Shown: positions 1 through 7,043 of the stretch, piece after piece
Layout: each line of letters opens with the position of its first letter
Position numbering within the stretch: the first letter of the stretch is position 1
DNA from: CAYPPG01 sp964412555
GTDB lineage: Bacteria; Hinthialibacterota; Hinthialibacteria; Hinthialibacterales; Hinthialibacteraceae
Length of the DNA stretch: 64,000 nucleotides
Assembly (NCBI GenBank): GCA_964412555.1
Contig: CAYPPG010000013.1
Coordinates: 1 to 64,000, forward strand
Reading direction: 5' to 3'
The notes under the pieces: generated by a model
What the model saw: only the letters and a program-made list of their open reading frames with translations
Database searches by the model: none
Told to the model about the DNA's origin: nothing
Program-made: the position numbers and the translations under genes

Positions 1-24
1 AATCAACCTCTTTGACTGTCACTC

Positions 25-489
25 TTGAGGGGAAGAACTTTTGACTGTCGAGTAAATATCTTTTCTGTACCCGGAATGGGGACATCGGTACATTTTTCAC
101 CTTTTACGAAACATGGATTGGCCCTATTTTTTGGTGTGTTTAGCAAATATGAGAGCGATGAAGGTAAAATCTACTTATGGGATTTAGAAACTGTTTCATT
201 GATCCATACAATGTATATTTGGGATGAGACACTGAGATCTGCCGAATTCTCACCTGACGGAAGATATATCATTTCTGCTGGTTCACGCTTGAATACGATT
301 ACTGTATGGGATGTTTTAACTGGTAAAATCTTGGCACAATCTAAACATGGAGGCAGTTTCGTTTATGACATTAATTTTTCATCGGATGGTACTCAATTTA
401 TTACTTTAGATAATGGAGGACTTTCCCAAATGTGGGATTTCTCCGCCTTCGCCCCTTCGGGTGTGGATGATTATTCGCTATATCGATAA
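25..489 (+). CDS. WD40-repeat protein, 5' partial or damaged
   Basis: Two to three WD40 blades are visible: IYLWDLETVSLIHTM, then FSPDGRYIISAG followed by ITVWDVLTGKI, then FSSDGTQFITLDNGG followed by MWDF. Such propellers are scaffolds and normally need about seven blades, so this 154-residue stretch is a C-terminal piece. The frame is closed by TGA at 13-15, and the only start is a TTG at 25 without a convincing ribosome site. A different frame (3-44) reads LTVTLEGKNF, which also looks like WD40 sequence, so a frameshift near position 40 may separate this piece from the rest of the gene beyond the window edge. A tandem TTTGACTGTC around 11-20 and 40-49 marks the same spot. No specific function can be given. 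Confidence 0.6.
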   Translation: MRGRTFDCRVNIFSVPGMGTSVHFSPFTKHGLALFFGVFSKYESDEGKIYLWDLETVSLIHTMYIWDETLRSAEFSPDGRYIISAGSRLNTITVWDVLTGKILAQSKHGGSFVYDINFSSDGTQFITLDNGGLSQMWDFSAFAPSGVDDYSLYR

Positions 490-501
490 GGAGTGAAGGG
501 A

Positions 502-573
502 ATGAAACCATACGCACTATTGCTTCTCATTTTTCATTCTATAACTTATTCCAAACCCAGCTGGGCGGGATAA
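502..573 (+). other. Short orphan ORF with good RBS and signal-peptide-like sequence
   Basis: An AAGGAG at 488-493 precedes an ATG at 502 that opens a 23-residue frame beginning MKPYALLLLIFHSITYS, which looks like a Sec signal peptide. The frame stops at 571-573 and its end overlaps the 3' end of the convergent PL11 gene. It could be the stub of an exported-protein gene whose body was lost when the PL11 gene arrived, or a chance ORF. It lies 12 bases after the WD40 fragment and would be co-transcribed with it. Confidence 0.3.
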
Positions 574-2234
574 TAATACCCCATAGTCTGAGCCGCCACG
601 CCTAAACGGTACTGGTGATTCTGCATCAAACAAGGACGAGTTTTATCACAGGGAAGGGAAGAGGTGTAAATCCGCAACTCACCTTTTAAACTCGTGAATA
701 ATTCCTCTCGAGCATCTCCAATGCAATCGGCAACTGCGATAATTCTACCCTTGATGGATTGAAAAGCCTGACCATCCCAATCGCGAATCGCGCCGTTCAT
801 CGCCACTTCTTTTTGCGGATCATCATCCCACCACAATGGACGGGGTGAAAGCGTTCCGCCTTCATACACTTTGATCAGCTTCCCCTTCGAACTATAAAAC
901 CATCGTTGGGGAAAATCCCGTTCTCCGGAATAAGTTTCCATCCCCGGATATTCCACTAAAACATCGGCAGCCATGCCCTGGCTATGGATGTGCTTGGTCG
1001 GTTTTTTATGCGCCCACAGTTTCTTGCCGGTTTTCGCGTCGACGAGGCAGATCCCATCGGTATCTTGCCGGGTTTCAAAACCGTAATAAATTTCCAGTCC
1101 GGGATTGCCGGGATCGACGTCGGCACAATAACACACATCCGGATGCCCCATGCCCAAAGTCCATAGACCTTCACCATTGTCATCGATGACAGCGGCTCCC
1201 ATCACGAGTTCATCGCGCCTATCCTCATCCACATCGGCAGTGATCAAGCCATGCGAACTTTGTCCCCGGTATTTGCTGTTCTTACCTGTCGCTTCAAAAT
1301 ACCAAATTTGTTTGAAATCTTTGTCGAGCGCCTGCATTTTGATGAGCCGATACGTGCCGCGCTGCATGATCAAGGACGGTGTTTTCCCATCGAGGTAAGC
1401 CACTGTCAGAAAGTTCCGGCAATAATAGTTGTAGCTGCTGAATCCTTCCCGGCTGAGCCACGGCCCTTTGGCCACGATTTTCCCGGTTTCCCCATCCAGT
1501 TTGACAATGTACTCAGGACCGGATTCGACATGACCTTTCGGTGTGCGCGGATCCCCCTCGCCGGCTTTGGCGTATACTTCGGCTTTACCGTCTTGATCCA
1601 CATCGTACACGACAAAAGGCGCATACCATGTTCCTGCTTCGATCGCCCAGCCCATGTCGTAACGCCACATCATGGTTCCGTCGAGTTCATAGGCCTCGAT
1701 TTTGTATGTCATCGGGCTGCGCTTCCAATAGCCGGGGCGTTGATAGGGATCGGTATTGAAATTCGGCTGTTGAATGACATATTCATACACCCCGTCACCA
1801 TCCAGATCTGCGATCCCGACTCGTTTGGCATCATAATCACCTTGCATTGGGATTCCGATATATTCGTCAGCTTGGCCATCGATTTCAACCACAGCGGTTC
1901 CTTCAACTTTTCCATTCAGGAGCAATTGATAAGTGTAGGTTCTGCCCTTCTGTATATTGTTATCAATCAGGTTGGTTGTTCGTATTTTATTCCCGCCCTT
2001 TATGGTTTGATATTCAAACTTAGGACCTCTTTTTCGCTTCATCGTGAAGTGAATATCCGATGGATCGTTTTCCAATGCCCGCCAGCCGAGATAAACACTA
2101 CCGTCCTCGCGCTCCAAAGCAATAAAACCACGATCTAGTTTTTCCTCTGCCGAAAAAACGCTAATCCCTTGAAGAAACAAAACGGAAATTGCAGCCAAAA
2201 TAAATATGTTCATTCGATGATAGATAATCGTCAT
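546..2234 (-). CDS. Rhamnogalacturonan lyase, polysaccharide lyase family 11
   Basis: A secreted 562-residue protein matching PL11 (YesW/YesX type), which cleaves the rhamnose-galacturonate backbone of rhamnogalacturonan I by beta-elimination. Residues 1-28 form a signal peptide. An N-terminal beta domain follows with the family signature RGFIALEREDGSVYLGWRAL (about 35-54). The rest is an eight-bladed propeller with calcium-loop motifs ADLDGDG (about 142), YDVDQDGKAE (210) and ADVDEDRRDE (333), plus the family stretches NYYCRNFLTVAYLDG and SLIMQRGTY. Length is near the family norm. The start is the ATG at 2234 because AGGAGG lies 6 bases upstream. It is transcribed alone and converges on the WD40 fragment. 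The released rhamnose-rich sugars would suit RhaT at 49-50 kb. Confidence 0.88.
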   Translation of the reverse strand: MTIIYHRMNIFILAAISVLFLQGISVFSAEEKLDRGFIALEREDGSVYLGWRALENDPSDIHFTMKRKRGPKFEYQTIKGGNKIRTTNLIDNNIQKGRTYTYQLLLNGKVEGTAVVEIDGQADEYIGIPMQGDYDAKRVGIADLDGDGVYEYVIQQPNFNTDPYQRPGYWKRSPMTYKIEAYELDGTMMWRYDMGWAIEAGTWYAPFVVYDVDQDGKAEVYAKAGEGDPRTPKGHVESGPEYIVKLDGETGKIVAKGPWLSREGFSSYNYYCRNFLTVAYLDGKTPSLIMQRGTYRLIKMQALDKDFKQIWYFEATGKNSKYRGQSSHGLITADVDEDRRDELVMGAAVIDDNGEGLWTLGMGHPDVCYCADVDPGNPGLEIYYGFETRQDTDGICLVDAKTGKKLWAHKKPTKHIHSQGMAADVLVEYPGMETYSGERDFPQRWFYSSKGKLIKVYEGGTLSPRPLWWDDDPQKEVAMNGAIRDWDGQAFQSIKGRIIAVADCIGDAREELFTSLKGELRIYTSSLPCDKTRPCLMQNHQYRLGVAAQTMGYYYPAQLGLE

Positions 2235-2517
2235 GAAGTTCCTCCTAAAAAATAGATTTCTTTACCCATTGTGCCATCAATTCCAGAAAAAATAAATTGC
2301 TTCCACTATGCTTTATCTTTAAATGATGGTCGAATGATCGATACAATAAATGAGCGATCAAGCGAAGATAGTTATTGATTTTTTGAGAAATGTTTGAGAG
2401 AATGGATCAATTATTATTGAAGAAAGGAGGTGAACAAGAAAAAATTCCCGAGCGATTCATAAATGTTGGAGTATTGCTGAAGGTACACGAATTGTATTGA
2501 ACATGGAGGATAAGGTT

Positions 2518-4695
2518 ATGAAGAAAATCATTGTTTTTACCGCACTTGCTTTACTGGTATCGAGCGCCTATGCCGACATCGGGATTTTTACAGAAAACAC
2601 AGATGTCGGGGATACCGGTGGTTTAGGACCGGGAATTGCCAATTTTGAAGATGGCACGTACACAATGGACGCATTAGGTGCGACCATTGGGCGCCGCAGT
2701 TATGAAGATGCCTTCCATTTCGTATATTCGGAGATATCGGGCAGTTTTTCGATCGAATGCGATCCCAGCCCAGTGTTGCCGGACGGCGAAGGTGGATTGA
2801 TGGTCCGGCAGGATATTGAACCGGATTCGGTTCACGCCTCATGGTTACGTGTTTCCGATAATGTTCCAGGGGGGAATACCAATGCCGCTTTCGGTTCCGT
2901 TTTCCCCCATTTTCGCACCTTGAAAGGTGGTGGAACAATTGTCGATGGTGATGTCGGTGATGGCTTCAACGAGATCAATGTCGGTGCCATCAAATTGGAA
3001 CGAATCGGTAACAGTGTACACTTCTACACGACAAATGACGCCGGAGAATGGAACCTGGTGCAAAGTGAAGTGATCCCGATGAGCGAAACCGTCTATACCG
3101 GTCTAGCGGCAACGGCCAATGGAGCGGAAGCGATCGGTGAATTCGAATTCAACGGTGTCGCAATTGAACAATTTCCACTTTGGGTTGGCCGGTCGATTCC
3201 GGTAGACGATTGGATACCTGGCGCAGAAGTGGAAGTTACAGTCACAGCAAAAGCAAGCGAAAGCGTAGAGGCGGTCGTCACGGAATTAGTACCACGCCTA
3301 TCCGGCCTTTCCAGTGTTTCCGTTTCTACAGGTGATGTCGAAGTGGAAGAAAGCGACGGAGAAATTGTTTGGACATTATCCGGTTTCTCCGGTGAAGCGA
3401 CATTGACATACACTGTAACTCTCCCAGATCGCAAATCGGGTGCATGGCAGGGTATCTTCACGGACGGAATCCATCTGGAAAGCTACATCGGCGGAGATTG
3501 CGTCCTTCCGAAAAATCCTTCCTTTAATCCTGAACCCGATCCCGTTGAACTGGATCCTGAAAAGCCAGTTGTAATCCAATTCGAAAATGGACGTCCCCGG
3601 CCGGATAATCCGGTGGGATATGGACTGATGTTTGATCCCCGTTCCGAAAGCGGAATCATAGCTGTCAATGTAAGCGGTGCACTAGGGCAATGGATGGAAT
3701 TCCCGATTACGATTCCTGCCGGCTATGGTGATCTCTATATCTTCGGAATGGTTCGAGGTGAAGACGGAAACAGTGATTCCTTCTTTGTGGATGTGGAATT
3801 CGAACCGGTCAATGAAGATTTAACCATTTGGGATTGCGGCAGCGGCAAAAGCCTCCATATCGATTGGGTGAATAATCGCCTGGGTGAAGATCCACGTCCG
3901 TTCTTCAATCTGACAGAAGGCGAAAATATTATCTACATCGGCCCACGGGAAGACAGTTCCAGCATCGATTGGTTTGCCGTTACGAACGATCCAACCTTCC
4001 AACCGGGTGCCCTGGATGTATTGACCGGGGAAATAATCGATCCGCTCGCTGGATTGGAAGGCACCGGTATCTTTGATGATCATCTGGATATCGCCGAAGC
4101 GGGGAATGCGAATCTCGGCCAAGAAGGCGGCGCCGGTTACGATGCCGCATCGGATTCCTACACCGTTGTTGGGAGCGGTAATGATATTTGGGGCACAGCG
4201 GACAACTTCCATTTCTTGTACAAGGAAGTGAGTGACGATGTAACGTTGCGAACCACGGTCGAATTGGATCCCTTCAGCGGAAACGCCACCTGGGCCAAAG
4301 CCGGACCGATGATACGTGATGAACTGGAACCCGAATCCGCGCATGGCTTTTCCATGATTCGAACGCAAGGGCGAGATTATGCTCCGCAGTGGCGCATGGC
4401 GTTCGGTGATGGAGGCGCATGGGATGGAGATGCGGCGCTCGTGAGTGGAGGCATCACAAATACTGTCGAAATCTCACGCTCCGGTACCACGATTTCCTTC
4501 GCGTATCTCGACAATACAACCGGTGAATGGGTTGATGCTGGTGAAATAGTCGATGTCATGATGGAAGATCCGGTTTACGTAGGCTTGGCAGTCACAGCGC
4601 ACGACACAGGTACGTTAAGCGTCGGTATGTTTACCAATGTAGAGTTAATCATCGGAGGTGAGCCGGTCGCTGTAAGAAGGTGGTATCTCTATTAG
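2518..4695 (+). CDS. Secreted multidomain beta-sandwich protein
   Basis: A 725-residue exported protein beginning MKKIIVFTALALLVSSAYA, a clear signal peptide. Two copies of a similar concanavalin-like (DUF1349-like) domain flank the centre: about residues 20-205 (GRRSYEDAFHFVYSEISGSF) and 530-720 (GTADNFHFLYKEVSDDV), both with a downstream I[ER]xEPxSxHxxxM-type pattern. Between them lie a conserved-domain-like stretch (about 215-300) and a CBM-like domain (about 345-505) containing IIYIGPREDSSSIDWFAV. No catalytic residues are evident; a carbohydrate-binding surface or secreted adhesin role is inferred. ATG 2518 is preferred over ATG 2503 because GGAGGA at 2505-2510 sits 7 bases before it. 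It is divergent from the PL11 gene, so the two could share a control region. Confidence 0.75.
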   Translation: MKKIIVFTALALLVSSAYADIGIFTENTDVGDTGGLGPGIANFEDGTYTMDALGATIGRRSYEDAFHFVYSEISGSFSIECDPSPVLPDGEGGLMVRQDIEPDSVHASWLRVSDNVPGGNTNAAFGSVFPHFRTLKGGGTIVDGDVGDGFNEINVGAIKLERIGNSVHFYTTNDAGEWNLVQSEVIPMSETVYTGLAATANGAEAIGEFEFNGVAIEQFPLWVGRSIPVDDWIPGAEVEVTVTAKASESVEAVVTELVPRLSGLSSVSVSTGDVEVEESDGEIVWTLSGFSGEATLTYTVTLPDRKSGAWQGIFTDGIHLESYIGGDCVLPKNPSFNPEPDPVELDPEKPVVIQFENGRPRPDNPVGYGLMFDPRSESGIIAVNVSGALGQWMEFPITIPAGYGDLYIFGMVRGEDGNSDSFFVDVEFEPVNEDLTIWDCGSGKSLHIDWVNNRLGEDPRPFFNLTEGENIIYIGPREDSSSIDWFAVTNDPTFQPGALDVLTGEIIDPLAGLEGTGIFDDHLDIAEAGNANLGQEGGAGYDAASDSYTVVGSGNDIWGTADNFHFLYKEVSDDVTLRTTVELDPFSGNATWAKAGPMIRDELEPESAHGFSMIRTQGRDYAPQWRMAFGDGGAWDGDAALVSGGITNTVEISRSGTTISFAYLDNTTGEWVDAGEIVDVMMEDPVYVGLAVTAHDTGTLSVGMFTNVELIIGGEPVAVRRWYLY

Positions 4696-4721
4696 GGATA
4701 CTTATATAGTGTTTTTTTATC

Positions 4722-4745
4722 AGCCCGGGATTTCTCTCCCGGGCT
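4722..4745 (+). terminator. Intrinsic terminator
   Basis: A perfect 9-bp stem (AGCCCGGGA / TCCCGGGCT) with a 6-base loop starts 26 bases after the stop of the secreted multidomain protein and is followed by the T-rich ATTTATTTTT. It also lies at the 3' end of the convergent gene that ends at 4748, but that side lacks a U tract. Confidence 0.8.
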
Positions 4746-4747
4746 AT

Positions 4748-5548
4748 TTATTTTTCTGATACCCATCCGATCCGCATTTCCCGGTATCGCTCCCGCATTT
4801 GGGTTACCGAGGCTTCCACTTCTTCGCTTTTTCTTTTCCATGATTTAAGCTGTCGATGAGTCAATAAATCTTCGGCTTTTTTTGACAACCGGTCTTTTTC
4901 TGCTTTCAATTCTTTGGGATCGTCCGGATTGATTGTTGACTCGGATCTGTATAAACGAAACGGTTCGGATTCCGGGATCAAGAATTGTATAATTCGAACA
5001 GTATGGGGTTGAAGTTTTCTCCGCTGCCCCTCAGTCAAACCAATATACCGTAATGCACGCAAATCGGGATCGGGAAAATAGATTCGTTTTGTCAGAATCG
5101 GAAAAAATAATTTTAATTCCTCCTGTGTAAATACATTATTCCATTTTTGAGCCATTAACCGTGCCGTTTCTTCCTGTAAAGTTTTAAATTGTTCGCGGCG
5201 CTGATTCTCACCCATACTTTCCCATTTACCGGGATGAATCTGGAATTGCTTCATACTCTCAAAATGGGCTTTTCGGTATTCAGTCCGCATTTCTTCTGCC
5301 ATTCCCGGTTCGACAATCAGGGCATCGCAGAGCATTTCGCATTGAGCCGCTTCCGGAGAGAAACGTATCGGAATGGGAAGTTGGCCGGTACATTTCAAAT
5401 AGTAATGTTTCGCGACATCTTTATAATAATCCACGGCATAGATCAGTTTCTCGATCATCTGCCGTTCCAGTTTGCTGTTCTCGTTTTCGATACAATAATC
5501 CAGAAAGAGAAAGAATATGATGAGATAGACGATGACCCGCTGTTTCAT
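4748..5548 (-). CDS. Hypothetical exported or membrane-anchored helical protein
   Basis: A 266-residue protein of unknown function. It starts MKQRVIVYLIIFFLFLDYC, a signal anchor or signal peptide, followed by a charged, mostly helical sequence. Two elements recall periplasmic Spy/CnrR-like proteins, an LxLTxxQ-type pattern at RALRYIGLTEGQRRKL and a Lys/Glu-rich C-terminal helix, but the resemblance is weak. The ATG at 5548 is chosen over an upstream ATG at 5608 because it is preceded by AGGAG and begins the hydrophobic segment. It stands alone, between a terminator and a pair of intergenic palindromes. Confidence 0.6.
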   Translation of the reverse strand: MKQRVIVYLIIFFLFLDYCIENENSKLERQMIEKLIYAVDYYKDVAKHYYLKCTGQLPIPIRFSPEAAQCEMLCDALIVEPGMAEEMRTEYRKAHFESMKQFQIHPGKWESMGENQRREQFKTLQEETARLMAQKWNNVFTQEELKLFFPILTKRIYFPDPDLRALRYIGLTEGQRRKLQPHTVRIIQFLIPESEPFRLYRSESTINPDDPKELKAEKDRLSKKAEDLLTHRQLKSWKRKSEEVEASVTQMRERYREMRIGWVSEK

Positions 5549-5602
5549 TTTCTCCTCTTGATTGAAAAACAGGGCAGGGCATAGAAACGAATAGTCGATA
5601 TC

Positions 5603-5660
5603 GGGCAATCACACAGGATTGCCCCTACACTACGTAGGGATAGACCTATGTGTCTATCCC
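5603..5660. repeat. Two adjacent intergenic palindromes
   Basis: GGGCAATC...GATTGCCC (5603-5624) and GGGATAGAC...GTCTATCCC (5637-5660) form two near-perfect hairpins 12 bases apart. They lie in the divergent space between the gene starting at 5548 and the DinB-like gene. They have the look of dispersed palindromic elements rather than terminators, as no T run follows. Confidence 0.65.
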
Positions 5661-5839
5661 AGTCTGAGACAACCTTCCTGTAATTACCCCAAACAAACCT
5701 ACCCGTTTTACATTACAATTCACCATTAGTCTGTATAGAATAAAAGAATTGTTCCCCTTCTGAATAAAAAGGATTTACTTTAATCTCAGGTGAAATCATC
5801 AATACAATAAATTGTAATGCAAAAGGATTGAATTGCCCA

Positions 5840-6334
5840 ATGAATGAGTCAACCATTTTTAGAGAATTGAAAGGATACCCGGACACATGCAGCGCTGCGG
5901 GAATTATCGTTCGCCTTTTGGATGGCATCGGCTTCCGCTTTTATTGGGCAACCGAGAATCTGACTGAGGATGATTATTCGTACCGTGCCGTTCCTGCGGG
6001 GATGAGCATCGGTGAGATTACCATGCACATTTGGGGATTGGTCAATTGGATCAGCATGCATGCTACAGGGCAGGACTTCATCCGCCCCCACGATTTCGAT
6101 CAAATACGGGAATCGGTATTGCAAAATCTTTTGTTTCTTCGCAATACATTTGCCCGATTGAGCGACGAACAACTGCAAGAAATCCGAATCGAAAAACAAC
6201 AATTCTGGCATTTGATCAACGGCCCCCTGGCAGACGCGCTAACGCACATTGGGCAGATCAATATCCTACGCCGCGCGGCAGGGAATCCTCCGCTGAAAGC
6301 AAATCCGTTCCTGGGGATACCGACAAAGGAGTGA
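5840..6334 (+). CDS. DinB-like four-helix-bundle protein
   Basis: A 164-residue protein with the DinB/YfiT-like layout: four amphipathic helices, a conserved GEITMHIWGLVNW segment (about residues 56-68) and a C-terminal ALTHIGQINILRRAAGNP segment. DinB proteins are metal-binding and many act as thiol-dependent transferases. Usually three histidines bind the metal, two in a C-terminal HxxxH; here only the first His of that pair is seen (HIGQI), so the metal site may be incomplete. ATG 5840 is chosen, with AAGGA at 5823-5827; an in-frame TTG at 5828 is the alternative. No operon partner is apparent; the TA pair begins about 105 bases downstream. Confidence 0.7.
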   Translation: MNESTIFRELKGYPDTCSAAGIIVRLLDGIGFRFYWATENLTEDDYSYRAVPAGMSIGEITMHIWGLVNWISMHATGQDFIRPHDFDQIRESVLQNLLFLRNTFARLSDEQLQEIRIEKQQFWHLINGPLADALTHIGQINILRRAAGNPPLKANPFLGIPTKE

Positions 6335-6439
6335 AAATGGATATTTTGAATTATTCCTATAACTATTAATTTTTATGAAGTATAATTAAAATGGATTCGA
6401 CTCAAGCATTACAGAATAATCAAATAGGTTATAGTCAAA

Positions 6440-6676
6440 ATGAAAGTAGATGTTACAATTCCTGCATCCATATTAAAATCCGCAGAGCATCTTGCTCAAA
6501 AACAAGGAATATCACTGAGTGAATTGTATACGGCGGCTTTGACTGATTATGTCGATAAATATGATGGAGAACTCATCACCGAACGATTGAACGAATTATA
6601 CTCTAAAGAATCATCGGAACTTGATTCGGTATTATATCTTCTTCAAATCAATTCAATTGAAAGCGAAAGCTGGTAA
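6440..6676 (+). CDS. Antitoxin of a MazEF/PemIK-type pair
   Basis: A 78-residue protein starting MKVDVTIPASILKSAEHLAQ, typical of a ribbon-helix-helix DNA-binding antitoxin: an N-terminal beta strand, then two helices containing GISLSELYTAALTDYV. The acidic C-terminus would wrap the toxin. Its TAA stop overlaps the toxin start by one base (TAATG), indicating translational coupling. The partner is a clear MazF-fold protein, which fixes the role by context. Autoregulation of the pair is usual for the family but no operator was identified. Confidence 0.82.
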   Translation: MKVDVTIPASILKSAEHLAQKQGISLSELYTAALTDYVDKYDGELITERLNELYSKESSELDSVLYLLQINSIESESW

Positions 6677-7014
6677 TGAAACGGGGTGAGATTTGGTGGG
6701 CATTTTTACCTGATCCGAAAGGTTCGGAACCAGGATTTCGAAGGCCAGTTCTCATTGTTCAATCGAATGATTTTAACCGAAGCCGCATTTCAACCATTAT
6801 CGTCATTGTTTTAACATCAAACACAAATTTGGCCCATGCACCTGGAAACGTCATGTTGCCAAAAAAAGCCACTGGTCTCCCAAAAGATTCCGTTGCGAAT
6901 ATCTCTCAACTCTTTACTATCGATAAGAATTTCTTAACGGAAAATGTCGGTTGCCTTTCACCTATTTTATTGGCTCAAGTAGAACAAGGATTACGTCTCA
7001 TTTTGCGATTGTGA
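6676..7014 (+). CDS. MazF/PemK-family endoribonuclease toxin
   Basis: A 112-residue protein with the MazF signature: KRGEIWWAFLPDPKGSEPGFRRPVLIVQSN at the N-terminus (the GEIWW strand, then G-x-RPVLIVQ) and the NVMLPKKATGLPKDSVANISQ-type central motif, close to the family consensus GL..dSv.n. These toxins cleave mRNA at short sequences as dimers and are neutralised by the upstream antitoxin. Length is normal. All family hallmarks are intact, so it is expected to be active. The nearest downstream gene is convergent. Confidence 0.9.
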   Translation: MKRGEIWWAFLPDPKGSEPGFRRPVLIVQSNDFNRSRISTIIVIVLTSNTNLAHAPGNVMLPKKATGLPKDSVANISQLFTIDKNFLTENVGCLSPILLAQVEQGLRLILRL

Positions 7015-7043
7015 TTGAAAAGTGTTATATTTAAAAAATATAA

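Noticed and set aside
1251..2138. 295-codon plus-strand frame opposite the PL11 gene
   Set aside because: Low-complexity, His/Ile/Phe-rich translation without domains; the minus frame has clear PL11 motifs and a ribosome site.
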